Below the pieces are notes generated by a model. The model made no database searches. It worked only from the letters and a program-made list of their open reading frames with translations, and had not been told where the DNA came from. A program made the translations under genes and the position numbers. A DNA stretch of 64,000 bases from Symbiodinium natans (taxonomy: Eukaryota > Sar > Dinophyceae > Suessiales > Symbiodiniaceae). The stretch spans positions 332,001 through 396,000 of the forward strand of contig CAJNDS010002823.1 in NCBI GenBank assembly GCA_905221605.1. Direction: 5' to 3'. Positions within the stretch are counted from its first letter, which is position 1. Each line of letters opens with the position of its first letter. This document shows positions 1 to 7,995 of this stretch, in pieces.

Positions 1-1
1 A

Positions 2-956
2 AGGCTCATGGGTTGTGACACGCCAAGTGTTGCCCGAAGGGCGAAGGTTGGACTCGTCGCCCAACCAACGCATTCGTCTGCGCCTTGGGTCGACGAACAG
101 GATGCGTTAGGGCTACGGTTTGGGTTTAGGGTTTAGGGTTGAGCGTTTAGGGTTTAGGGTTCATGGGGTTCTCACCAAAGTCCTTTTGACTCGAAACCCG
201 AAACCCCATTTTGTTGCATCTGGCGGCTCCGGATGGGTAAGCCCTAAACCCTCATGTGCTTCTGAACGCCGACAGCCCTAACCAACTTACCAACACTTGG
301 AGGTTCATGGGAACTTCTAAGTGGAGTTGCAAGTAGGGTTACTATAGCTAAATCTGTTTATCACCTTGTTCAGGGTACTCACAGCCCTACTATTTGCTTA
401 AGAACCCCAAAAGAGTACAAAATAATCATCCGTATATTGCCCTTACAAGGAAGAATGTTTTTTTTTGGGCGGGTTCTTAAGCAAGTAGTAGAACCTTGCT
501 TACAACTTCCCCCGAACCTTCAAAATTCGAGAAAGTTCTCAAGGTCCAGTTCCCAAGCCGATCCCGACTTTCAGGCACAGTGTCCCTGATCAGTTGCGAT
601 CATGAGCCCCCTGAACCCTAAACCCTAAACCCCCGAGCGCAGGCGCGGCCGGCTTACATGTGGCCCTCTTCCTCGTAGTCCTAAGCCCGACTGGCATCCC
701 CGGCTCTTCACACCCCTGACACCTGAACACCAAGCACTTAATATGTATCAATATAAATATATATATATATATATGTAGATATATATATATATATATATAT
801 TGTTTTTTTTTGGGGCGGGGAGGGGGGGGGTTTAACTTTTTAGGGTTTAGGGTTGCAGGCTTTACGGTTTTCAGGCGACACAAGCTGCAGAACTCGACCG
901 CCTCAACCCAAGGCACTCGTTCTCCCGTTCAAGCTCCCTCGGAGTCAGCGCGTTGA
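2..956 (+). CDS. candidate multi-exon gene, 3' part, unknown product
   Basis: Candidate exons on the + strand are 2-117 (open to the window edge), 181-236, 686-744 and 875-956, ending in TGA at 954. The exon at 181 ends in a good GG|GTAAGC donor. The last intron (745-874) runs from GTATCA to a pyrimidine-rich TTTTCAG and is filled with an AT microsatellite, a G run and TTTAGGG. Phases agree between exons 1-2 and between the last two; a further exon is needed between 236 and 686 and was not placed. The last two exons encode a Pro/Ser/Thr-rich tail (PDWHPRLFTPLTPEHQ, then RHKLQNSTASTQG). No family was recognised. The minus strand also has open frames and a GTAAGC-like donor near 498-503, so the strand is not certain. 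Confidence 0.3.
120..170 (+). repeat. TTTAGGG telomere-type tract
   Basis: About six degenerate TTTAGGG copies lie directly after the first candidate exon, so the candidate donor CTACG|GTTTGGG sits at the start of the tract. Confidence 0.9.
295..360 (+). mobile_element. M1 inverted-repeat element, left end only
   Basis: Begins ACTTGGAGGTTCATGGG, the left terminal repeat of the M1 family, followed by the family's AAGTGGAGTTGCAAGTAGGGTT motif in a diverged form. No right terminal repeat is visible before the M4 element at 387, so the copy looks truncated. Confidence 0.6.
387..491. mobile_element. M4 inverted-repeat element, complete (105 bp)
   Basis: Starts CTACTATTTGCTTAAGAACC and ends with the inverted match GGTTCTTAAGCAAGTAGTAG. 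The interior has no coding capacity. It lies directly upstream of an exon-like stretch at 492-585. Confidence 0.75.
492..585. other. exon-like segment, strand unresolved
   Basis: All three + frames stay open for about 30 codons, and a minus-strand frame is also open and ends at a good GTAAGC donor (498-503 on +). It directly follows an M4 element whose end is TAG. I could not choose a frame. Confidence 0.25.
750..835. repeat. (AT)n microsatellite followed by a G run
   Basis: Two blocks of alternating AT are followed by poly-T and GGGGCGGGGAGGGGGGGGG. It forms the middle of the candidate intron 745-874. Confidence 0.9.
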
Positions 957-1502
957 GATCCACCTCAGGGCTTTTTTTTGGCCGCCCGCCAGACAAGCCA
1001 CACTCCAGGGGTTCGCACGTTTGGGCCCCCTAAACCCTAAACCTCAAACCAAAACCCTTAACCCCAAACCCTAAACCCTCAACCCTAAACCTTTACGGTG
1101 CAGGACCTGCAGGGATCGGGGCTCTAGGGCTTCATGTTCGGCTTCGGGGATTTCTCATCCCTGAGACTGCTTGAACTGGCACACGTACACTAAGCAGGGT
1201 TTAGGGTTTAGGGTTTAGGGCAGTTTAAGCTTTATGAAGGCCGGTGGCTTCTTTATCTGTTACCCTTGTACCTGAATATAGCCCCTAGATACCCTAATAA
1301 GAAACCCGGATATATGCCCTTTAAAACAGAAACCCTACTTAAAGAGACCACCAACCCACAGAAGGTAAGCTGCCCTTCCGAAACCGCTAGATGGGATCGA
1401 TGCTCCTGAGGTCGTTTAGGGCTTAGGGTTTATTTAGGGTTTATTTAGGGTTTATTAGGGTTTACTTAGGGTTTATTTAGGGTTTATTTAGGGTTTACTT
1501 AG
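957..1502. other. telomere tracts with one unresolved exon-like stretch
   Basis: CCCTAAA tracts lie at 1028-1095, TTTAGGG at 1196-1220, and a TTTATTTAGGG / TTTACTTAGGG variant array at 1410-1502. Between the first two, 1104-1193 follows a pyrimidine-rich TTTACGGTGCAG and is open in more than one frame. No frame was chosen. Confidence 0.5.
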
Positions 1503-1638
1503 AGTTCGGGGACTCCTTGCTCTTCGCACTAGAGCCCCTGGCAACATGTCCCGGAGCGGGACGCCCAGCAAGACCTCTAACTCGGGCACGAGCCGAGAGC
1601 CAAAACCCAAAGTTCCAGAGCGCGCCAAATATGAGTAG
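1503..1638 (+). CDS. candidate terminal exon, unknown product
   Basis: Follows a T-rich acceptor (TTTACTTAG) made by the last variant telomere repeat and runs 44 codons to TAG at 1636-1638. The peptide is basic and Ser/Thr/Pro-rich (NMSRSGTPSKTSNSGTSREP), typical of a disordered tail. The incoming phase needs two bases from an upstream exon that I did not place; a GTAAGC donor near 1365 is a possible partner. An internal ATG at 1546 could instead start a 30-residue ORF. No family was recognised. Confidence 0.4.
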
Positions 1639-1740
1639 TTCCCAACATACCCCCCAACCCTAAACCCTAAACCCTAAACCCTAAACACGAAATCCTAAAC
1701 CCCCCTTTTAACCCCAAATCGAACCGAATCCCCTTGCAGC

Positions 1741-1930
1741 CTTACAGGGGCTCCCAAAAAGGGTACCCTACCTTTTTTGGGAAACCCCCCCAAATTTGAG
1801 GCGGTCGAGTTCATGGACTCCACAAACTTTTAGGGTTAAGGGTTTAGAATTTCTTCAGTCGTGGCTGGGCAGGTTCGGGTGTCTAGTTTCTGGAGCAATG
1901 GAATCTCGAACTGCATGCTGCAGTTCTCCA
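1741..1930 (+). other. two candidate exons
   Basis: The first (1741-1832) follows CCCCTTGCAG and ends at AGG|GTTAAG; the second (about 1867-1930) follows the strong pyrimidine tract TTTAGAATTTCTTCAG. Each has at least two open frames. The second is bounded on its right by a CCCTAAA tract. Product unknown. Confidence 0.3.
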
Positions 1931-1975
1931 CCCTAAACCCTAAACCCTAAACCCTAAACCCTAAACCCTAAACCC
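1931..1975 (-). repeat. CCCTAAA tract, about 6 copies
   Basis: Nearly perfect heptamers just upstream of the candidate exon at 2004. Confidence 0.95.
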
Positions 1976-2003
1976 ACATGTTCTGGTTCCACTGGTTCCC
2001 CAG

Positions 2004-2116
2004 GAACCCTTTGCCCGGGCCTCTGCCAAGCACCGGTCGTCCTCTTCCCGCTTCTCCAGCGTCTGCTGGAGGATGAAGCGCAGGCGAACCTGTGAACAGA
2101 CAGAGGCAGTCCATGG
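2004..2116 (+). CDS. candidate internal exon, unknown product
   Basis: Shows the recurrent layout of this window: a CCCTAAA tract, a pyrimidine-rich acceptor (TTCTGGTTCCACTGGTTCCCCAG), about 110 bp of open sequence, then a donor inside the first TTTAGGG repeat (CATGG|GTTTAGGG). One frame is open for 37 codons and gives a Ser/Arg-rich peptide (ARASAKHRSSSSRFSSVC). A second frame gives a leucine-rich peptide ending in TGA (PVVLFPLLQRLLEDEAQ). The minus strand is also open (LRFILQQTLEKREEDD). The boundaries are better supported than the frame or strand. Confidence 0.35.
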
Positions 2117-2152
2117 GTTTAGGGTTTAGGGTTTGGGGTTTAGGGTTTTTTT

Positions 2153-2184
<32 letters not shown>
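2117..2184 (+). repeat. TTTAGGG tract plus long G run
   Basis: Four heptamers are followed by a T run and about 30 G. The homopolymer length is probably unreliable in an assembly. Confidence 0.9.
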
Positions 2185-2185
<1 letters not shown>

Positions 2186-2186
2186 A

Positions 2187-2550
2187 GCATCGAGGGGGGC
2201 AGTAGTGGAACCCATGATGGAGGATTGCGAGCCTTACTTGGCGCAAGCAGCTACAACCAGCTTTGAGCATCTTCGAGTGTCAGGTCATGCGTCTGCCCCC
2301 CAAACCACCGGCCTGAGGGTCCATGTACCTGATGGGGAATACTTGCGCCTTAAAGTACCTCCTATATAGGGCCTTCTTGGGCCCAAGTCTACAACAAGAT
2401 GGTGCATGGGGCCTTAGGGACAGGACTTACAGAGTATCCGGGTTGAGTGTTGAGGCTTGCAGAGCACTACCAGGCATCATGTTTGACCGACGGCCTCAGC
2501 ACCGGCACTCGGCCCCCCTTCCCTCAAACCTAAAACACCCTAAGCCCTAA
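2187..2550 (+). other. two overlapping long open frames, possible exons
   Basis: One + frame is open from the G run to TAG at 2367-2369 and gives an acidic start (VEPMMEDCEPYLAQAATTSF) and a basic end. A second + frame, overlapping it by about 45 bp, is open from 2323 to 2550 (ALKYLLYRAFLGPSLQQDGA). A splice between them is possible (CGAGTGTCAG|GTCATG) but unproven. Product unknown. Confidence 0.35.
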
Positions 2551-3041
2551 ACCATCCCAAACTACAATCATAAACCGTGAGTTAACCTGAAAGCCTAAAC
2601 CCTAAACCCTAAGCTCCAAACTACAATCACAAACCGTGAGTCAGACTTACTTCATAAGCCACATCACCCCAAACTACAATCATAAACCGTGAGTTAGCCT
2701 TTACACTTAACAAAAGAAAAAAGTATCTCGGCCCAGGGGCTGCATGCATGGCCCTCGGCAGCAGCAGACCCTCAAGCCAAGCGCTCCAAGTATAGATGCC
2801 CATGACCTGGCCTTGGAGGCTGATATGGGGTGGTTTAGGGTTTAGGGTTTAGGGTTCAGGGCAACATAGGCAACATATAGAGGTTTCCGAAAATTAGTGC
2901 TACCTTCTTGGGGTCCTTATCATAAGGGAATCCTGCTGTTTGGGCTGGGGGGGGGGGGGTCTCTTAGGGTTCCCTTGTTTTCTTAAACTTGTCGTAAACC
3001 CCCATATAGGGGCCTTAAGAAATCAGATTATGGTGTTGGGG
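2551..3041. other. gene-free stretch: telomere tracts and short repeats
   Basis: A phrase containing AACTACAATCATAAACCGTGAG occurs three times between 2,560 and 2,690, with CCCTAAA tracts between copies. A TTTAGGG tract is at 2833-2860, an M8-like element (TTTCCGAAAATTAG...) at 2883-2940 and a G run at 2946-2959. I see no convincing exon. Confidence 0.6.
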
Positions 3042-3124
3042 TTGGGATGTTCCCCCTTATACTAACAGCTCCTTAATGGGGATTCTAGTACCCCCAAACA
3101 TAGTGGAAAGGGCAAGCATCCCAA
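3042..3124. mobile_element. M2 inverted-repeat element
   Basis: Begins TTGGGATGTTCCCCCTTATA and ends with the inverted short match GCATCCCAA. The left end is nearly identical to the copies at 4150 and 9059. Confidence 0.6.
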
Positions 3125-3297
3125 TGTTGGGGGGTCATTATAGTTTAAGTATGTGGGGACTGTAAGGGGCTACTAGTAATTATTCCGACCCCTATCTTAC
3201 TCAGGGTCTTGGACAGTGCCTTAGCTTGCACTTTAGATTGATGGACACTTGAAGGCCCCACCGAACCCTACGTATAACTACGTACCCATGCGGGACT

Positions 3298-3385
3298 TGG
3301 GTTTAGGGTTAAGGGTTCTTGGGGTTTAGGGTTTAGGGTTAGGGTTCTTAGTCTTAGGGTTTAGGGTTTTTAGGGTTTAGGGCTG
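3298..3385 (+). repeat. TTTAGGG tract, degenerate
   Basis: About ten copies with several variants (TTAAGGG, TCTTAGGG). Confidence 0.9.
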
Positions 3386-3516
3386 CCAAAGCCCATATAC
3401 AGGACATTTTGGGTTGAACTTCCAACTTGAACCCGAAAACAGACATTGCACGATACTGGCCTTGAGCCTTTCTTGAACTCTAAAGCCTCAACAGTAACCC
3501 ATAGGCAACCCCTAGA

Positions 3517-3620
3517 CTACTATTTGCTTAAGAACCCCCAAAAAAACAGAAAATAAGAATGCCCGTATTACCCTTATAAGGAAGAGGACATTTTTCATGA
3601 TTTTGGGGGGCAATTGGTAG
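3517..3620. mobile_element. M4 inverted-repeat element, degraded right end
   Basis: Left end CTACTATTTGCTTAAGAACC; right end GGGGGGCAATTGGTAG is a diverged inverted copy. It abuts the exon-like stretch starting at 3642. Confidence 0.6.
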
Positions 3621-3641
3621 TCGAACTCATACATCTTCCAG

Positions 3642-3720
3642 GGGTGTGTGAAGCTGGACCAATCCAACCAGTCAGACAAGTCATCCTCCCTGGCAGGCAA
3701 AAAAAGCCATAGAAGCTGTA
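3642..3720. other. exon-like segment, strand ambiguous
   Basis: On + it follows the acceptor CATACATCTTCCAG and is open (KLDQSNQSDKSSSLAGKKSH). On minus it follows TGCCTGCCAG and is open with strongly protein-like composition (EDDLSDWLDWSSFTHPWKMY). Only RNA or homology can decide. Confidence 0.35.
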
Positions 3721-3723
3721 GGC

Positions 3724-4020
3724 TTGCCCCTAAACCCCAAACCCTAAATCCTAAACCCGAAACCCTAAACCCTAAACTCTAAATAAACCCTAAACCCTAA
3801 ATAAACCCTAAACCCTAAACTGAACCCTAAACCAAGTAGCAGAGCTCCCGAAGGATGTACCTGGGAAGCTTCTGGATTGCCAGCGGCCCGTCATCTTCAA
3901 AGCTAACAGACAGGCGGCGGATGTCCTGCCAACCCCTAAACCCTAGCCCTAAACCTTAGCCCTAAACCCCAAACCCTAAACCCTAAACCCTAGCCCTAAA
4001 CCCTAAACCCGAAACCTCAA
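3724..4020 (-). repeat. CCCTAAA tracts around one exon-like stretch
   Basis: Tracts at 3724-3835 and 3934-4020 flank 3836-3927. On the minus strand that segment has acceptor GGTTGGCAG, donor TTG|GTTTAGGG and an open frame (RRLSVSFEDDGPLAIQKL). On + a different frame is also open. Confidence 0.6.
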
Positions 4021-4149
4021 ACTCTGAACCGCCACAGGGCCTGTTGGGAGGAGAGCCTCAGACTCTCGATTCAGCAGCAAAAACACCAGTCACCCCAACC
4101 ACTACAAACCCGGAACCCCAAGCCCAAGCATCACGCATTAGAACTTATA

Positions 4150-4250
4150 TTGGGGTGTTCCCTCTTATGCTAGCAGTCCTTAAATAAGGATTTATTTGGG
4201 GGTACTGTAGTGCCCATTGAGGACTGTTAGTGTAAGGGGGAACATCCCAA
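4150..4250. mobile_element. M2 inverted-repeat element, complete (101 bp)
   Basis: TTGGGGTGTTCCCTCTTATGC at the left and GTAAGGGGGAACATCCCAA at the right are inverted matches. The best preserved copy of the family. Confidence 0.75.
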
Positions 4251-4500
4251 GTTATATAGTAGTAGATGTGGCCCGCCCTCTGCCACTAAACAATACGGGT
4301 GTACGGGTGTTGAACTTCACGGAAGTTGCAGGTTTGCCCCCCCCCCCCCCCCCCTTCAAATTGGAGACGACGAAGCCGAGCAGAACCTCCTAAAGCGTCT
4401 GGCCACGAAACGGGTTTGGGATTTAGGGAAGCTCGCACGACAGTTGCGCGAAACCTCGACGCCTGTAAGGCCCTTTCTGCAGGTTTTTCGACGTTGGAAC

Positions 4501-4570
4501 TTAACCCTAAACCCTAAACCCTAAACCCTAAACTACCCTAAACCCTAACCCTAAACCCTAAACCCTAAGC
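4501..4570 (-). repeat. CCCTAAA tract
   Basis: About ten copies, immediately upstream of the exon-like segment 4607-4690. Confidence 0.95.
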
Positions 4571-4606
4571 CCCGTCCTTCGCTCCGATAATTCCGCCCCG
4601 AGCCAG

Positions 4607-4690
4607 GGACCGAAAGACCGGAGTGATACTCTTCGAGACATCGTCGCTCAAGCTCTCGTAGACCAGGGTCCGGGCGACCATGTGCCTTAG
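4607..4690 (+). CDS. candidate exon, unknown product
   Basis: Lies between a CCCTAAA tract and a TTTAGGG tract. After CGCCCCGAGCCAG the + frame runs 27 codons to TAG (DRSDTLRDIVAQALVDQG, helix-like). The minus strand is also open over the same bases (ARTLVYESLSDDVSKSITP). Strand not certain; no family recognised. Confidence 0.3.
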   Translation, partial: GPKDRSDTLRDIVAQALVDQGPGDHVP

Positions 4691-4694
4691 CGAT

Positions 4695-4785
4695 AGGGTT
4701 TAGGGTTTAGGGTTTAGGGTTTAGGGTTTAGGGTTTAGGGTTTAGGGTTTAGGGTTTAGGGTTTAGGGTTTACGGTTTAGGGTTT
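4695..4785 (+). repeat. TTTAGGG tract, about 13 copies
   Basis: Almost perfect heptamer array with one TTTACGG variant near the end. Confidence 0.97.
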
Positions 4786-5103
4786 AATAGTGTTCACGAA
4801 AGCCGAAGTCCCAGGTTCTGGCAACATGGAAAAGGGAAGCCGAAGGGAAGATAATTGAATCGAGTTGCTCCAGCAGCCTTCGACGCACGACGCTGTGCTC
4901 CAAGTTCCTCAACTATGACAGGACTCACGTCTGAGCCGCTATTTCACATACGCTGTACTTGTTTTACATTTTGCATGCGATCCTGGCTCGCGTTTCGCAA
5001 GCTCCCTCCACCCTCTTTGCCGCCAAAAACAAAGACAACTTTTGCATCTGCACGTGTATCGCCAGAACTTAACCCTAGACCCTAAACCCTAAACCCTAAA
5101 ACC

Positions 5104-5205
5104 ATGGGGGGCATGAAGCCCTTGCTTGAAGCATGGACTGCGGTCGGCGACTCCGCTGTGAAAGATGGGACCCTTTGTGCCAGGACTCATCAGACTCGTG
5201 CTTGA
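5104..5205 (+). CDS. candidate short ORF or exon
   Basis: An ATG directly after a CCCTAAA tract opens 33 codons to TGA (KPLLEAWTAVGDSAVKDG). Composition is protein-like, but the length is within chance for one frame. No family recognised. Confidence 0.25.
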   Translation: MGGMKPLLEAWTAVGDSAVKDGTLCARTHQTRA

Positions 5206-5254
5206 GGAGACATGTCCGAACTGAAAGCATCAATACGCATGCGATTGTTCATGC

Positions 5255-5460
5255 CTAAACCCTGAGCCCCAAGCCTGAGACCTCAAACCCTCAACAAGCC
5301 CTTTGGAAACCCTAGAAAGCGCCAAACACAGACCTGAATTCACTAAGCCCAAAATCCCAAAATCCGAAATTCCTATAGGCCCTAAACCAACACTGAAACC
5401 TAAACCCTAAACCCTAAACTCTAAACCCTAAGCCGTAAACCCTAAACCCTAAACCCTAAA
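5255..5460 (-). repeat. degenerate CCCTAAA tracts
   Basis: Mixed CCCTAAA, CCCTGAG and CCGTAAA units broken by short unique bits. Confidence 0.85.
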
Positions 5461-5491
5461 CTCTAACCAACCATCGCCCCCACCACGGCCA

Positions 5492-5630
5492 GGGGGGGGG
5501 GGCCGGGGGGGGGGGAGGGGGGGGGGCCGGGGGGGGGGGGGGGGAGGGGGGGGGGGGGGGAGGGGGGGGGGGAGGGGGGGGGGGGAAGGGGGGGGGAGGG
5601 GGTGGGGGAAGGGGGGGGGGGAGGGGGGGC
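5492..5630. repeat. G-rich low-complexity block
   Basis: About 130 bases of G runs interrupted by single A, CC or T. It lies directly left of the AT-rich island, so it may be a true purine-rich repeat or a sequencing/assembly join. Confidence 0.9.
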
Positions 5631-5633
5631 TAA

Positions 5634-6070
5634 TTTGACTCATGTCACTAATAAACTCCATAAAATACTAACTAAAATAACATAGTCATCTGTTTTGTCC
5701 AGTTTTATATACAAAACTTGTTTGAATGCATCATTGTGGCACTGCTTCTATTCTTGAGTCAAATAAACTAATGATCTGTTGTGGTGGTATCTTTTTCTAA
5801 TATTATACTTCGTTGTAATGTATATTGGCCGATATATTTCTCCATCAATTAATTGCACAAAAAAAACATTTTCCAATCTTTTGTAATATAATATATCCAT
5901 ATTCCTGATACTAATCTATAAAATATAAATGCAGCAATTGATGATAAACCATATTGATTAACTTTACTTGGTTTACCAGTAATTGTATGAACACATTCAT
6001 TACAATTATAATGTAATAAACCAAATTGTACTATTACAGCCACATCACTTGCTTGATCAAATGAAGGCTG
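5634..6070 (-). pseudogene. AT-rich island with broken membrane-protein-like frame
   Basis: This stretch is much richer in A+T than the rest of the window, with sharp edges: a G block on the left, TTTAGGG on the right. On the minus strand three frames in succession look coding: first PSFDQASDVAVIVQFG, then SSIAAFIFYRLVSGIWIYY (a hydrophobic helix), then PPQQIISLFDSRIEAVPQ, then DDYVILVSILWSLLVT (a second helix). The frame changes between segments, so as it stands it cannot make one protein. The order of motifs (D..SD near the start, an EA.PQ helix, then a hydrophobic SILxSLL segment) resembles XK-related membrane proteins; this is a weak match from memory. A foreign insertion, an old gene fragment or an assembly chimera are all possible. 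Confidence 0.4.
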
Positions 6071-6082
6071 AAGGGAGGGGGG

Positions 6083-6225
6083 GTTTAGGGTTTAGGGTTT
6101 AGGGTTTAGGGTTTAGGGTTTAGGGTTTAGGGTTTAGGGTTGAGAGTTGAGGGTTCAGGGTTTAGGGTTTTGGGTTTAGGATTTAGTTGGGGTTTTGGGT
6201 TTAGGGTTTTTGGGTTTAGGGTAGG
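6083..6225 (+). repeat. TTTAGGG tract with variants
   Basis: Perfect heptamers on the left decay to TTTTGGG and TTTAGGATT variants on the right. Confidence 0.95.
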
Positions 6226-6748
6226 CGGGGGGGGACAAGGGCTGGGCGGGAGGAGTGTCGGATTGAAGATTCCGTGGCAGCTTCTGCCTGAGATTTTCAG
6301 TTGCCCATCCTCATCTTGAAACGTCTTGAGTTCAAGACGCCAGCTTGAAGATCGAAAGCCGGAGATTCCCGGGAAAAGTCCCCCAGGATCTTCGATCATC
6401 AAACTTCGATGGTGTCTCGAGTTCAAGAGTTTCAACATGCATATGTGTCAAAAGCCGTCCAAAACAGGTCTGAAAACTCCATTCGAACTCACAGGCTGAG
6501 TGGAGTCTGAAAGCCCCTCATTTGTATAGGATGCCGATATAAATAAAGCCTCTTATTTGAAGGATCCTTTACAAATCCTACATTTTCCCATTTGGGGCGC
6601 AAACGCCCTGACCCAACTTACTTTTGCAAGGAAGGTTCCCAGGTCTAGCGATTACTTCATAACCCTCCCCCTCCCAACCAAAGAAACTATCAACGGATCT
6701 CGTTTTGCTGTTTTACCAGGTTTACTTGAAAAGGAGGAAAGAAATGTT
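6226..6748. other. no supported gene; one open minus-strand stretch
   Basis: A minus-strand frame is open from about 6438 to 6226 (SWRLELKTFQDEDGQLKISG). The DNA contains short inverted phrases (TTGAGTTCAAGACG, TCGAGTTCAAGAG), so the frame may be incidental. Confidence 0.3.
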
Positions 6749-6750
6749 CA

Positions 6751-6930
6751 TACTTGGTGACGTTGTTTGGGTTTCGGGTGTTTGTAAGGGTTGCAGAAGA
6801 GGAAAACCGGGAACAATGCTAAGACTTGGTGATACACATTTTGATTTCAGGCGTTTGGAAGGGTCGCAGATAAGGAATCTCGGGAACATGTTAGCACTTG
6901 GTGATGCGGTTTTTCTTTTGCGGGAAGGGA
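6751..6930 (+). repeat. 72-bp minisatellite, about 2.5 copies
   Basis: The phrase ACTTGGTGA recurs at about 6751, 6823 and 6895, followed each time by related sequence (AAGGGT.GCAGA.AAGGAA..CGGGAACA). The period is 72 bp, divisible by three, so both strands carry a 24-residue repeat (on +, LGDTHFDFRRLEGSQIRNLG and relatives). Whether it is translated is unknown. Confidence 0.6.
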
Positions 6931-7437
6931 AATAATGACGATATGATATGATATACATTGAAAGGCTTGACGCTTGTTTGCAGTTCAGGCGTTTTGGAGA
7001 AATGCATGGGTCAACGGAAGGTGCGTGAAGCACAGCGGACAAGCTGTGCACTGTGCACCGTTCGATGTCCTAGAAGTTTAGGGTTTAGGGATGGCAAAAC
7101 TAGACCCAAGAGTAGCCAAGGAATAAAGGCATCAGACTCAAAGAGCCCCGCAGGAATAGAAATCATGAACCGCTGGTTCTCATCGAACCGTACAGAAACG
7201 TCTCCCCAAACGCAATAATGCATGTAAAGATCCTGAGAATGAGTTGGCGCCGCCGCTGCTCATCCGTCGTGAACGTGCTCGGAATCAGCGTGGGAAACCT
7301 CGACAAAAGGCGCTGAGCTTACTCTGACTGCTTCCATGACCTTTGAAGAAAGATTTCGCCCTCATTGCCCCACACACAAACACGAGCTTAGACAAGACAT
7401 AACGGAGTTCAGGGTTTAGGGTTTAGGGTTGAGGGTT

Positions 7438-7551
7438 ACTTGAAGTTTCATGGGTACTTATAAGTGGGGTTACAAGTACCAAGAACGAGCTATCAATATA
7501 GTTACCCTACTCATCAATCACCCCACTCAAAACTCGCATGAACCTCCAAGT
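7438..7551. mobile_element. M1 inverted-repeat element, complete (114 bp)
   Basis: ACTTGAAGTTTCATGGGTACT at the left and CATGAACCTCCAAGT at the right are inverted matches. The flanks (GGTT / AACC) are compatible with a TA target site. Confidence 0.7.
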
Positions 7552-7716
7552 AACCACCCAGGACTACCAGGCCTGACACCTGCAGCCCTCGATGCACAGC
7601 CAGAGGGGAAGATATTCTTCCGTAGATGGGCAATATAAGGACGATTCTCTTATATTCTCTGGTTTTTTTAGGTCTGTTTCGACTCGACAGAGCAAGATTG
7701 GACTCACCACGATTGA

Positions 7717-7768
7717 CCCTAAACCCTAAACCCTAAACCCTAAACCCTAAACCCTAAACCCTAAACCC
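7717..7768 (-). repeat. CCCTAAA tract
   Basis: Seven copies; pairs with the opposite tract at 7861 around a 92-bp exon-like stretch (7769-7860). Confidence 0.95.
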
Positions 7769-7860
7769 ACCTCCCAGCAAACGCCTGGTTCTTGCCCGCC
7801 AGAGAGTGTGGCGCGGGTCTACTTGTTCTAGAGTGACGTGCAACATCACCCTTTTTCACA

Positions 7861-7917
7861 AGGGTTTAGGGTTTAGGGTTTAGGGTTTAGGGTTTAGGGT
7901 TTAGGGTTTAGGGTTTA
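7861..7917 (+). repeat. TTTAGGG tract
   Basis: Eight copies, opposite in orientation to the tract at 7717. Confidence 0.95.
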
Positions 7918-7995
7918 GTGCAACATCACCCTAAACCCTGAAAACTCGCTAACCCCAAACCCAAAACCCTCAAGTTCACCAACATGCGAAGCTAG

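Noticed and set aside
6127-6438. Peptides ending in LNPKP or GFRV repeats
   Set aside because: These are translations of CCCTAAA and TTTAGGG tracts; only the non-repeat parts were considered.
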